DNA from: Nocardia veterana NBRC 100344
GTDB lineage: Bacteria > Actinomycetota > Actinomycetes > Mycobacteriales > Mycobacteriaceae
Reading direction: 5' to 3'
NCBI RefSeq assembly: GCF_000308855.1
Contig: NZ_BAGM01000101.1
Coordinates: 1 to 64,000, forward strand
Length of the DNA: 64,000 nucleotides
A program made the translations under genes and the position numbers. A model generated the notes under the pieces. The model saw only the letters and a program-made list of their open reading frames with translations, did no database searches and was not told where the DNA came from. Below, one piece after another: positions 50,741-58,658 of this stretch (position 1 is its first letter; every line of letters starts with the position of its first letter).

Positions 50741-53038
50741 ATGCCAGTGCCCGAGTATGCCCGCGGATACGACGCCTTCACCGGCGAGATCGGCCGCACG
50801 ACCAGCGATTCCACTCCGGCCTGGGACTATCCGCCGAGCGCGCCCGCGGGGTCACCCAACATCATCGTGGTGTTGGTCGACGATATGGGTTACAGCGATA
50901 TCGGTCCGTTCGGCTCCGAGATCGACACCCCGACGCTGGACCGGCTGGCCGAACGCGGTGTCCGCCTGACGAACTACCACACTACCCCGCTCTGCTCGCC
51001 CTCCCGCGCGGCGCTGCTCACCGGGCTCAACTCCCATCGCGCCGGATTCGGCTTCGTCGCCAACGCCGACCCCGGCTATCCGGGGCTGCGCCTGGAGCTG
51101 GCCGACGACGTGCTGACCCTGCCGGAGATCCTGCGGTCCGGCGGATATGCCACCTACGCCGTGGGCAAATGGCATCTGGTCCGCGATGCCACCATGAACC
51201 CGGCGGCTCATCGGGATTCGTGGCCGACCCAGCGCGGATTCGATCGGTACTACGGTTCGCTGGAGGGCTTCAACTCGTTCTTCTACCCGAATCAGATCGT
51301 CTCCGATTCCTCCGTGGTCGATATCGAGGAGTATCCGCCGGACTACTACGTCACCGACGATCTGACCGACAAGGCGATCTCGTATCTGAAGGATCTGCGC
51401 GCCCACGATGCCGACAAACCCTTCTTCCTGTACTTCGCCCATGTCGCCATGCACGGGCCGCTCCAGGCCAAGGACGTCGACCTCGCGAAATACCGGGGCC
51501 GCTACGCGCAGGGGTGGGACGCGGTGCGGCAGAGCCGGTTCGCCGCACAGCTGGAGCAGGGCCTGTTCGCCCCCGGCACCAGGCAGCAGCCCCGCAATAC
51601 CGAACCCGGATACGAAGCGCAGGAATGGGATTCGCTGCCGCCCGAGCAGCAGCGCCGGTTCGCCCGCTACATGGAGGTATACGCGGCGATGGTCGACAGC
51701 ATCGACCAGAGTCTCGGGCGCATCCTCGACACCGTCGAACAGTTCGGCGAGCTGGACAACACCATCGTCGTGTTCACCTCCGACAACGGCGGCACCGCGG
51801 AGGGCGGGCCGGTCGGAACCCGCAGCTACCTCGCGGAATTCGCCCACATCGACGATCCGGACTGGGTCGGTGACGTCCCGCACGACGAGGAGTTGATCGG
51901 CACCGCGCGGCTGGGGGTGCACTATCCGCGCGGATGGGGTCAGGCCTCCAATACGCCGTTCCGGTTCTACAAGGGCCAGACCTTCGCCGGCGGGGTGCGG
52001 GTGCCGTTCATCATCTCCTGGCCGAAGGGGCTGCCGGGCAACGAGATCCGCGACGAATACGTCTATGTCACCGATCTGGCACCCACGCTGCTGGAACTGG
52101 CCGGGGTGGCCCGTCCGACCGTGCGAAACGGATTACCCGCCAAGGAGTTCGACGGCGTGTCCGCGGTGGAGGTCCTGCGTGATCTCGACGCCCGCTCCCG
52201 ACATGTCGAACAGTATTCGGAGATGACCGGCCACCGCGGCTTCTACCGGGACGGCTGGAAGCTGTTGGCGCTGCACGAACCAGGTGCGGATGTGGACGCG
52301 CCGCGCTGGCAGTTGTTCGACGTGCGCACCGATCCGACCGAAATCCACGATGTGGCAGCGCAATATCCCGACCAGGTGCGTGAGCTCGCCGCGGCGTGGG
52401 ACGAGGCGGCCTGGCGCAACACCGTCTTCCCGCTGCTGACGCGGCAGGACCTCGCCCGCCGCCGACCCGAGGAAGCGCGGCTGTCGGCACCGTTGCGAAT
52501 CCTGCCCGGCACCCCGACCCTGGAACGCTATCGGTCCCAACGGCTGATCGCCTATCGCGACTTCACCGTCACCGCCGAACTCGACGGTTACCGAACCGGC
52601 GACGAGGGTGTCCTCGTCGCGCACGGTGATCCCCAGGGTGGCTACCTGCTGTACGTCGAGAACGGCCGAATCGTGTTCGGCTTCAACTCGTTCGGTCGCT
52701 ACACGGAAGTGTCGGCACCTCTTCCTGTCGGGGTCCGAGAGATCACCCTGAACGCGACCGTCCGCCCACACCTACGCTGGGACTTCACCCTCACCCTCGA
52801 CGGCACCCCAGCCGCCACCCTCCCCGACCAGGTGCAACTCGTCGGCATGGCACCGTGGACCGGCATCTCGGTCGGCGTCGACGCCCGCGGTCCCGTCGCC
52901 TGGGATCTGCGACAACGCCGCGGGCTCTTCCGCTACACCGGTGCCTTGCGCGCCGTCACCTATTCGCCGGGACCGCTGCGGGTACCGGAGAAGGTAACGC
53001 GTGCATTGGAGTCCTCAGCGGAACTCGTCGCCGAGTAG
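50741..53038 (+). CDS. Arylsulfatase (formylglycine-dependent)
   Basis: Type I sulfatase of 765 residues that hydrolyses organic sulfate esters. The sulfatase motif is LCSPSRAALLTG with Cys85, which is converted to formylglycine in active enzymes. Metal ligands are seen at IVVLVDDMGYSD (Asp47, Asp48) and FTSDNGGTAEGG; YAVGKWHL carries the active-site Lys and His. The last ~190 residues form an extra beta-rich domain (DFTVTAELDGYR, GGYLLYVENGRIVFGFNSF) found in the large bacterial arylsulfatases. No signal peptide is seen, so it is cytoplasmic. The ATG at 50741 was chosen. It is divergent from the ABC importer and may use what that imports. Confidence 0.92.
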   Translation: MPVPEYARGYDAFTGEIGRTTSDSTPAWDYPPSAPAGSPNIIVVLVDDMGYSDIGPFGSEIDTPTLDRLAERGVRLTNYHTTPLCSPSRAALLTGLNSHRAGFGFVANADPGYPGLRLELADDVLTLPEILRSGGYATYAVGKWHLVRDATMNPAAHRDSWPTQRGFDRYYGSLEGFNSFFYPNQIVSDSSVVDIEEYPPDYYVTDDLTDKAISYLKDLRAHDADKPFFLYFAHVAMHGPLQAKDVDLAKYRGRYAQGWDAVRQSRFAAQLEQGLFAPGTRQQPRNTEPGYEAQEWDSLPPEQQRRFARYMEVYAAMVDSIDQSLGRILDTVEQFGELDNTIVVFTSDNGGTAEGGPVGTRSYLAEFAHIDDPDWVGDVPHDEELIGTARLGVHYPRGWGQASNTPFRFYKGQTFAGGVRVPFIISWPKGLPGNEIRDEYVYVTDLAPTLLELAGVARPTVRNGLPAKEFDGVSAVEVLRDLDARSRHVEQYSEMTGHRGFYRDGWKLLALHEPGADVDAPRWQLFDVRTDPTEIHDVAAQYPDQVRELAAAWDEAAWRNTVFPLLTRQDLARRRPEEARLSAPLRILPGTPTLERYRSQRLIAYRDFTVTAELDGYRTGDEGVLVAHGDPQGGYLLYVENGRIVFGFNSFGRYTEVSAPLPVGVREITLNATVRPHLRWDFTLTLDGTPAATLPDQVQLVGMAPWTGISVGVDARGPVAWDLRQRRGLFRYTGALRAVTYSPGPLRVPEKVTRALESSAELVAE

Positions 53039-53041
53039 GGG

Positions 53042-54172
53042 TTACAAGCGTTCACGCCCTCCACGTTCGCGTTCTCTCATTCGTTCGCGTTCCGACCTGC
53101 CGCCGCGGGTCGACCCTGGGGAGGGATGCTCCCGATGGAGGCGTTCCAGGCCGGGGGTCGGGCGACTCTTGAACAGAAGATCTGTCACGTCCGGAGGCAG
53201 TCTCGTCCGCAGGAATTCGTCGGCCAACTCTCGTTGCTTCCGCTCCCGCTCGATCGCCTCTCGCTCCAGTCGCGCACGTTCTTCCGCTTTTGTCGCTTCT
53301 TGGAGCCGAGCTTGGTCGGCGGCCTCGCGGGCCTGTTGCACCTGCTCGGTGTACGCGCTGAGCTCGCTCAACTCCGCGAGCGCACGGGCTTCTCGCGCTT
53401 CGCGGGCTTCCTTGGCTTCGCGATCTTGCCGCTTGATGTTCTGCATGATTCCGCCGAACTCGCGGGCGACCTGCTCGCGGGCATCACGTTCGGCGCGTAG
53501 CCGCTCGTCGCGCCGTCGTTGCTCCTCGCGGAGTCGTAGCCGTTCGGCTGCCTCGCGGAACTTTGGCAGTCGCTCCTCGGCTCGCCGGCGCCGGTCATCA
53601 CGCTCGCGTTGCTTTCGTTCACGCTCGCGCAGTCGCTCGGCGGCTTCGCGCACTTTCTTCAGCCGCTCCGCTGCACGCTGGCGGCGCAGGACGTCCTGCT
53701 TCGACATCAGTTCCTGCTGCCGGGCGTCCTTCTCGCGTTCGCGCCCCAGCGCAAAGATCCGCTCGGCCTGGCTGCGGGAGATGACTTGGTGCGTGACGCG
53801 CCCCGGAAAGTCGCGGCACAATCCCTCCAGGAGTTCGCGCGCTTCTTTGGACATCGGCTCGCCCTCGACAGTGCGAACGCGGTATGTGTCGATCACGCCG
53901 CGTTCGAGGAGCCATCGGTCCTTTTTGAACTGCTGCTCGTCCTTTCGCCCGCCGACCCTTCCTGACTTGTCCTCTATCGCGTGAACGCGCCCGCTCTTGT
54001 CGACCCTGGCTTTGTCGAACCTTCGGTCACCGTGTGGTGTCCGGTATTCCTTCGGCTGCTGTACGTAGCCGTTCTCGCGGTCTCGATAATTGCGGTCGGT
54101 TCCGTTCTCGAAGATCCGTCCGCGCGCGTTACTGTCATACTCGCGCCGAATTTCGTCGTAGCCGTCAGGCAT
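53042..54172 (-). CDS. Predicted PD-(D/E)XK-like domain fused to long charged coiled coil
   Basis: Protein of 376 residues, not recognised as a named family. Residues about 40-140 look like a folded domain: YRTPHGDRRFDKARVDKSG, HAIEDKSGRVGGRKDEQQFK, KDRWLLERGVIDTYRVRT, VTHQVISRSQAERIFALG. The Asp of RRFDKARV followed by ExK in IEDKSG fits a PD-(D/E)XK nuclease core, but this is motif reading only. From about residue 150 to 340 it is almost pure Arg/Glu/Ala coiled coil (EAAERLRERERKQRERDDRR). The ATG at 54172 has GGGGGTGGG upstream. It ends only 3 bases from the convergent sulfatase stop and is the last gene of a five-gene leftward cassette. Confidence 0.6.
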   Translation of the reverse strand: MPDGYDEIRREYDSNARGRIFENGTDRNYRDRENGYVQQPKEYRTPHGDRRFDKARVDKSGRVHAIEDKSGRVGGRKDEQQFKKDRWLLERGVIDTYRVRTVEGEPMSKEARELLEGLCRDFPGRVTHQVISRSQAERIFALGREREKDARQQELMSKQDVLRRQRAAERLKKVREAAERLRERERKQRERDDRRRRAEERLPKFREAAERLRLREEQRRRDERLRAERDAREQVAREFGGIMQNIKRQDREAKEAREAREARALAELSELSAYTEQVQQAREAADQARLQEATKAEERARLEREAIERERKQRELADEFLRTRLPPDVTDLLFKSRPTPGLERLHREHPSPGSTRGGRSERERMRERERGGRERL

Positions 54173-54251
54173 GACGGAGCCCACCCCCGAATGTGGATTA
54201 GGTCAGCAGGGATGCGCTGGGCTACATACGGCTGTGAACAGTAACGGGTGC

Positions 54252-54752
54252 TTAGCTGCCGGTTTGTCGCCGTTCGTAGCGGGCCGCGTAGTCGCGCATT
54301 TGGGCGGCTACCTCCGGAAAGCCGTACTCCACGACCGTGGAAACCAATCCCCAGGCGGTGTCACTGTCCTCGTCGATCCCGTATCGGAGCGCGGGGTTGA
54401 TCTGCTCGTAGAACGAGTATTCGCGTCCGAAATACGTGTATTCGAACCACTGTGCGCCAGCGAACTTGATGAAGCATTCGCCGAGAAAACAGATGAATTG
54501 GTCGGCGGCTTCGAAGCGGTCGCGCGACATCGCGGTCTCCATGTCCGGGAAGAGTCGCGCGGTAGCCTCCGAGAGCTGATCGATCTCCGGTGCGCCTTCA
54601 GGCCATGGTGATTCCGGAATGCCGGGAAGGCCAACGTATTCCGCGAATCGCTCGGCCTGTTGCCGGCGATGCTCGGGGGCGACCCAGTCCAGCCAGGCTC
54701 GCGTGTGGTCGTCGAAGTCGATGTCGAAACCGATCTGTTCGGCGTCGCTCAT
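54252..54752 (-). CDS. Acidic hypothetical protein
   Basis: Acidic soluble protein of 166 residues rich in aromatic residues: IGFDIDFDDHTRAWLDWVAP, EHRRQQAERFAEYVGLPGIP, DQFICFLGECFIKFAGAQWF, YTYFGREYSFYEQINPALRY. There is no signal or membrane segment and I do not recognise it. Its acidity contrasts with the very basic protein encoded next to it, so it could be a partner or inhibitor of that protein. It lies 79 bases before that gene on the same strand. The role as an immunity-like protein is only a hypothesis. Confidence 0.65.
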   Translation of the reverse strand: MSDAEQIGFDIDFDDHTRAWLDWVAPEHRRQQAERFAEYVGLPGIPESPWPEGAPEIDQLSEATARLFPDMETAMSRDRFEAADQFICFLGECFIKFAGAQWFEYTYFGREYSFYEQINPALRYGIDEDSDTAWGLVSTVVEYGFPEVAAQMRDYAARYERRQTGS

Positions 54753-54803
54753 GCTGGGCTCCCGTCGTCGGTTGGTTGCTGGTCAGACTAGCTGGCAGCA
54801 CTG

Positions 54804-54968
54804 TCATACTTCGCCATCCTCTTCATCCTCGATGCGCTGGCGTATCTCTTCCACAGACCGCCCTTTCGGGATCCGGCTCGGCCGGCACAACACGCCGACG
54901 AAAACGACGAGCAGCACGCCGACGGCCACCGTGCAGAAGATCCAGACATCGGTCACGAAACTGTCCAC
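54804..54968 (-). CDS. Small single-pass membrane protein
   Basis: ORF of 54 codons, GTG start. One hydrophobic helix (VWIFCTVAVGVLLVVFVGVL) is followed by a short charged tail (RSVEEIRQRIEDEEDGEV). It overlaps the end of the preceding 81-codon gene by 16 bases, which suggests co-translation. It is short but has a protein-like composition. Function unknown. Confidence 0.5.
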   Translation of the reverse strand: MDSFVTDVWIFCTVAVGVLLVVFVGVLCRPSRIPKGRSVEEIRQRIEDEEDGEV

Positions 54969-55198
54969 AACCGTTCACACGGCAACCGGCGGTACTGTCG
55001 GCGCGGCAGCTCGAAGGACACCATCACGGCGGGATAGCCGGCGGCCCACTGTTCGACGAACCGCATCGCAGCCGACATGCACGCCACGAACCGCAGCTCA
55101 TGCACGTTCGGGACAGTGATGCGGATGCAGAGAACGATGTCCGGCTCGTGCGGTAGCGGCGATTCTCGTTGAGCTTCAAGCAGTTCGGCGAAGCTCAT
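54953..55198 (-). CDS. Small hypothetical protein
   Basis: Protein of 81 residues (MSFAELLEAQRESPLPHEPD, VLCIRITVPNVHELRFVACM, FVEQWAAGYPAVMVSFELPR). No recognised motif; the alternating hydrophobic pattern suggests a small alpha/beta domain. It starts 9 bases after the resolvase-like gene stops and overlaps the small membrane ORF, so it is part of the same leftward operon. Confidence 0.6.
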   Translation of the reverse strand: MSFAELLEAQRESPLPHEPDIVLCIRITVPNVHELRFVACMSAAMRFVEQWAAGYPAVMVSFELPRRQYRRLPCERLWTVS

Positions 55199-55207
55199 GG
55201 CGACCCG

Positions 55208-55840
55208 CTACCGGTTCCCGATCGGCGAGTGCTCCGTGAGCCCGGCCAAAACATCCAGCAACGTCTCCAGATCGACCACCTCGGGTAGCGGGACGTCGCT
55301 GTCGGGGCGCGGCCGGAACGCGATGCCCCGGGCCGCTGCACGCTCGCGAGGGGTATCGACCGGTGGGACGATCTTGCCCGCCCGGACGAGGAAGCTGTAG
55401 GCGCTCGGCTTACGTGGGCACTCGATGGCATGGCATTTCAAGTGCTGCTGCATGATTTGCCGCGCCGAGCCGACTGTGAGCGGCTGCTCCGGGTGCACGT
55501 GCGCCACGTCGACGGGCCCTGACGCAGCGGCGGCCCATGTTGTTGGAGGACAGACTGTTTCGAGGTCGAAGATCTCGCACACCCGGCTCGGGGTGTTGCC
55601 GACTGTCTCCAGATCGTAGACAACCATCGCGTCGACGCTCAGGCCGGCGGCCAGACCGATCGCGTACCCGACCGGGTCGGGATCGTCGACCGGTGGCCGC
55701 ACCGTATACAGAGGGAAGTAGCCCAACTTCGAGGCGTGACGCTGGACCGCGTCTGCATGCCGCGCAGCCTCCGTGCTTGAAACATCAGTGCGCACAAGAC
55801 ATATTGCCGTGGGCTTGTGGTTTGGTTCGCTGGTGTCCAT
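55208..55840 (-). CDS. Resolvase-like hypothetical protein
   Basis: Protein of 210 residues. The first ~100 residues (AICLVRTDVSSTEAARHADA, VQRHASKLGYFPLYTVRP, YAIGLAAGLSVDAMVVYDLE) follow the order of a serine-recombinase N-terminal fold: strand, Arg/Ser region, helix, then a 'DAVVV' strand. The catalytic Ser-Arg set is not convincing, so it may be a degenerate or regulatory relative. The second half carries cysteines (HLKCHAIECPRKPSAYSF) and no known DNA-binding tail. The ATG at 55840 has AGAGGACTTGCG upstream. It is the first gene of the leftward cassette and is divergent from the TPR regulator. Confidence 0.5.
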   Translation of the reverse strand: MDTSEPNHKPTAICLVRTDVSSTEAARHADAVQRHASKLGYFPLYTVRPPVDDPDPVGYAIGLAAGLSVDAMVVYDLETVGNTPSRVCEIFDLETVCPPTTWAAAASGPVDVAHVHPEQPLTVGSARQIMQQHLKCHAIECPRKPSAYSFLVRAGKIVPPVDTPRERAAARGIAFRPRPDSDVPLPEVVDLETLLDVLAGLTEHSPIGNR

Positions 55841-55961
55841 CGCAAGTCCTCTCGTCTCGCTCCTGGTGGCGCTGCCCGGAGCGAATTGGAGCTGTGCGGA
55901 GATTCGCTCGAACTGGCAATACGCGCTGTGTTCAGGGTCACGGCGCTGGGGATGTCGCAAC

Positions 55962-55981
55962 AATGTCCGCACCCGGACATT
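55962..55981. promoter_or_regulatory. Palindromic operator in divergent promoter
   Basis: AATGTCCG-CACC-CGGACATT is a perfect 8+8 bp inverted repeat between the resolvase-like gene and the TPR regulator. It ends at a TTGACG that could serve as a -35 for the rightward gene. A repressor or activator encoded nearby (the TPR regulator is the obvious candidate) probably binds here. Confidence 0.6.
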
Positions 55982-56077
55982 TGACGGACTTTTTCCGGCC
56001 GCTCCGAATCGCCTGGCGGAGAAGATCTCTGCGTCGGCCTACCCTCGAGTTACCGCTCAAGTTAGAGGTGAACAGCG

Positions 56078-57373
56078 ATGGACAACGCAGGCCCGCGGAC
56101 CGTGCTCGAAGCTCTGATTCGCAAGGCAGATTCCAGCATCGGTGACCGGACGATCCCCGAGTGGTGCGAACACTTCAACTCCGTAGCGAGACAGACTGGG
56201 GAAACTGCCACACTCTCGGAACGCCAGCTACGTCGTTGGATGGCTGGCGATGTGGTTGATGCGCGGGCCGCGTCACGGCGCGTGGCGCAGCGAGTGTGGA
56301 GACTGTCTTTCGAGACCCTTGTGTCGCGACCCGACACACAGGAAATCCCAGAAGAAGCGGTTACCACCGCACTCGATCAGCTCACCCAGGAGATATCAAT
56401 GTCCACCGAAGACTCCGCACGATGGGTCAAGCGTCGCGCCGGTGGGGTCGATCAGAACGTGCTCGATCAACTGCACGCCGACGTCCAGCATCTCGCCAGC
56501 GACTACCTCACGAAGCCACCCGTTGAACTTGTGCCGCAATTGACGCAGCTGCGACGAGAGGTCTTCGATCTGCTCGACACGCGGCAACGACCGCGATACC
56601 TGCCAGACCTCTACTTGGCGGCGGGCCAGATATGCGCGCTACTCGCGCATGCCTGCGCAGATCTCGGCCGCCCGTACGACGCCGACACCCACGCTCGAAC
56701 TGCATGGTTCGCCGCCGACTATGCCGAAGACCAGCATCTGCGCGCATACGTTCGATGGGTGCAGGCCAACGTGGCCTATTGGGCTGGGGATTACCGCAGG
56801 GCGGCTACATATGCCGAGTCGGGTCTGGCCGACATGACTGACCCGTCGACGCGGCTGAGGCTCGCGAGTCAGCTTGCCCGTGCACGCGCAGCATGCTCGG
56901 ACAAGCGAGCGGCGTTGACTGCTCTCGACATAGCAATGGATGCGCTCGGGCGCGTCGAGACAAGCGGGCATGATCAGGGCGTGATGTGGTTCGATCCCGG
57001 CAAGGCTCGCTACTACGCCGCGGAGGTCCACTTGGCGCTCGGCGGCCGTCGCCACAGTGAACAGGCCCTCATACAGGCTCGTGCCGCGCTCGATACCTTC
57101 ACCTCGTCCAGCCCTGCCGAGTTCATCGCGGCGGCCGAACTTGATGCCGCGCGAGCACATCTCGGCCTAGGCGACCTCGACGCGGCTGGCGCGTGTATCT
57201 ATAGAGTGCTCGATCTGCCGGTGGAGCTTCGAACGACACCGATAGTTGAGCGGGTGGTGACGGCAGCCGATGAGCTGCGTGCAATCGCGCCTACAGTCCG
57301 CACAGCGCGGGAGCTGCCGGACCGCATTAGCCTCTTCACCACCTATACCGCCCAGGCAACAGCCAAGGAGTGA
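56078..57373 (+). CDS. HTH regulator with C-terminal TPR repeats
   Basis: Protein of 431 residues of a type common in actinobacteria. An N-terminal helix-turn-helix-like domain (TVLEALIRKADSS, IPEWCEHFNSVARQTG, LSERQLRRWMAGDVVDARAA) precedes a long helical TPR region with Trp/Tyr-rich repeats (LYLAAGQICALLAHACADLG; AYVRWVQANVAYWAGDYRRA; LASQLARARAACSDKRAALT). It probably controls the coupled SLOG gene and perhaps the divergent cassette. AGAGGTGA precedes the ATG. The next gene starts one base after its stop with the ribosome site AAGGAG inside this gene. Confidence 0.75.
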   Translation: MDNAGPRTVLEALIRKADSSIGDRTIPEWCEHFNSVARQTGETATLSERQLRRWMAGDVVDARAASRRVAQRVWRLSFETLVSRPDTQEIPEEAVTTALDQLTQEISMSTEDSARWVKRRAGGVDQNVLDQLHADVQHLASDYLTKPPVELVPQLTQLRREVFDLLDTRQRPRYLPDLYLAAGQICALLAHACADLGRPYDADTHARTAWFAADYAEDQHLRAYVRWVQANVAYWAGDYRRAATYAESGLADMTDPSTRLRLASQLARARAACSDKRAALTALDIAMDALGRVETSGHDQGVMWFDPGKARYYAAEVHLALGGRRHSEQALIQARAALDTFTSSSPAEFIAAAELDAARAHLGLGDLDAAGACIYRVLDLPVELRTTPIVERVVTAADELRAIAPTVRTARELPDRISLFTTYTAQATAKE

Positions 57374-57374
57374 C

Positions 57375-57866
57375 ATGCCCCCGATCCAGGTCGCAGTCTG
57401 CGGGCCACGGCACTGCACCGACGCGGACGCCGACAACGCTCGCGAAGTCGGCCGCCTCCTGGCGCGATCGGGTGCAACGGTGCTGTGCGGCGGAGGGACC
57501 GGGGTTATGGCAGCAGTCGCCGAGGGCGCGTCGTCGGAAGGCGGTCTGGTCATCGGGGTACGTCCCGACACCGATCCGTCTCGTATCTGCGACGGGCTCT
57601 CCGCCGTGCTCTACACGAATATGGGCGAGGCCAGGAATGCGATTCTCATCTGGTCGGCGGACGCGGTGATCGTGGTCGGCGGCTCATGGGGAACGCTGTC
57701 GGAGCTGGCGCTGGCCAATCGACGCAGTGGGGTGCCGGTGACCTCGATCGGTGGCTGGCAGATTGTCGATGCCGACGGTGCTCCGGTGAGCGCGAGCCAT
57801 ATCTCGGCAAACGCGGCCGCCGCTGTCGAATTCGCGCTAGGACGTGGATCGATGAACCCATCTTGA
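57375..57866 (+). CDS. TIGR00725/LOG-like SLOG-superfamily protein
   Basis: Rossmannoid protein of 163 residues. The nucleotide-binding features are VAVCGPRHC at the first strand, LCGGGTGVMAAVAEGASSEG, the central VIGVRPDTDP, and GGSWGTLSELALANRRS, a variant of the PGGxGTxxE motif of LOG phosphoribohydrolases. TIGR00725 proteins belong to the SLOG superfamily, which binds or cleaves nucleotides or their derivatives and occurs in predicted signalling and defence modules. It is translationally coupled to the TPR regulator. A Nudix hydrolase gene lies 0.75 kb further along the same strand. Substrate unknown. Confidence 0.85.
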   Translation: MPPIQVAVCGPRHCTDADADNAREVGRLLARSGATVLCGGGTGVMAAVAEGASSEGGLVIGVRPDTDPSRICDGLSAVLYTNMGEARNAILIWSADAVIVVGGSWGTLSELALANRRSGVPVTSIGGWQIVDADGAPVSASHISANAAAAVEFALGRGSMNPS

Positions 57867-57893
57867 ATGAAGGTCTGCGCGCGCCCAGCGGAT

Positions 57894-57929
57894 CTCCACC
57901 AGCGCCGGGTCGGCAACGGGATGTGGGCG
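57894..57929 (+). pseudogene. Fragment duplicating part of the Nudix gene
   Basis: 36 bases match 58722-58757 of the Nudix gene at 33 of 36 positions and translate similarly (LHQRRVGNGMWA here, LLQRRVDNGMWA there). The similarity stops on both sides. It is best read as a scrap of an earlier copy or of a related Nudix gene. Confidence 0.55.
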
Positions 57930-58009
57930 GTGGAGTCGGAGGCCGAGCTCGTGACGGAACGGCGCCCAGATGTGGCGAATCTCGACCCTCGCATCCCACC
58001 ACAAGCTCG

Positions 58010-58180
58010 TCAGGAATCCGGGTCCAGCAGTCGGCGCTCCTGGACGTCGCCCAGTTCGGCGTCGCGCGCCGATCCGAGCAGACGATCCCCGCCATGGGTA
58101 AGGAGGACCTGGAGTGTCTCCTGAATGGAATGCCAATCCGCTTCGGAGATCGAGACGGCGTTCCGGTCGCTCTCGGTCAC
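58010..58180 (-). CDS. Small hypothetical ORF overlapping membrane ORF
   Basis: 56-codon ORF with GTG start (TESDRNAVSISEADWHSIQE, TLQVLLTHGGDRLLGSARDA). It overlaps the stop of the preceding membrane ORF by four bases (GTGA), typical of coupled genes. The sequence loosely resembles the C-terminal helix region of Phd/YefM-type antitoxins (xxWxxxQETLxxL), but no DNA-binding part is present. Confidence 0.4.
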   Translation of the reverse strand: MTESDRNAVSISEADWHSIQETLQVLLTHGGDRLLGSARDAELGDVQERRLLDPDS

Positions 58181-58437
58181 CTCGGTGAACTATCGTGGTC
58201 GTTGACCTGCCGCACCAATGAGAAGAGCCGTGGGCACACGATGGACTCGCTAGCACGGTCATTTCCACCCTTCCGCCAACCTCGAAATGAGTTCATCCAT
58301 CCCGCTGGTCGATCCGATTCCGGGTTCGCCCTGTTCGGCTGATCCTTCGGAGTCGCCTGGGGCCAGAGCAACGCGGCGACGAGTACCACTGCGGGTATGG
58401 CGATGACGATAACCAAACCTCCCTCCCAACCGATCAC
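58177..58437 (-). CDS. Small single-pass membrane protein
   Basis: 86-codon ORF with GTG start and GGGGGGCGGGC upstream. Residues about 5-26 are a hydrophobic helix (GGLVIVIAIPAVVLVAALLW), followed by a polar tail (PQATPKDQPNRANPESDRP). It is coupled by a GTGA overlap to the 56-codon ORF. No family recognised. Confidence 0.45.
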   Translation of the reverse strand: MIGWEGGLVIVIAIPAVVLVAALLWPQATPKDQPNRANPESDRPAGWMNSFRGWRKGGNDRASESIVCPRLFSLVRQVNDHDSSPR

Positions 58438-58446
58438 GCCCGCCCC

Positions 58447-58658
58447 CCGACAGCCGAACACCGCGCGAAAGACAGACGCGCAGTGACGATTTCGACATCG
58501 GCAAGATGCATCAGGTTGTCGATCGTCAACGGGCCGAGGTGTTGGGGCGTTCGACCGATTCACCGAGCACTTCAACGAACTGTGGGCACGCGGACGCGAT
58601 ATCTGGAAGGAGACTCCTGACCATGGGACGGATCGACTTCGAGGATGATCCGAACGCA
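58447..58658 (+). pseudogene. Frameshifted C-terminal remnant of an HTH regulator
   Basis: One frame reads SDDFDIGKMHQVVDRQRAEV and the next reads AFDRFTEHFNELWARGRDIW and ends at a TGA inside the Nudix gene. Joined by one shift near 58547 they look like the tail of an actinobacterial regulator or effector gene. The upstream part is missing. It ends 36 bases into the Nudix coding region. Confidence 0.35.

Noticed and set aside
54172..54184. GTG start four codons upstream of the coiled-coil protein ATG
   Set aside because: The GTG lies inside the ribosome-binding region of the ATG at 54172, which has the better spacing.
57837..58268. Minus-strand 143-codon frame opposite the Nudix fragment
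   Set aside because: It conflicts with the plus-strand Nudix-like scrap and with the better-supported overlapping small ORFs, and its composition is shadow-like.
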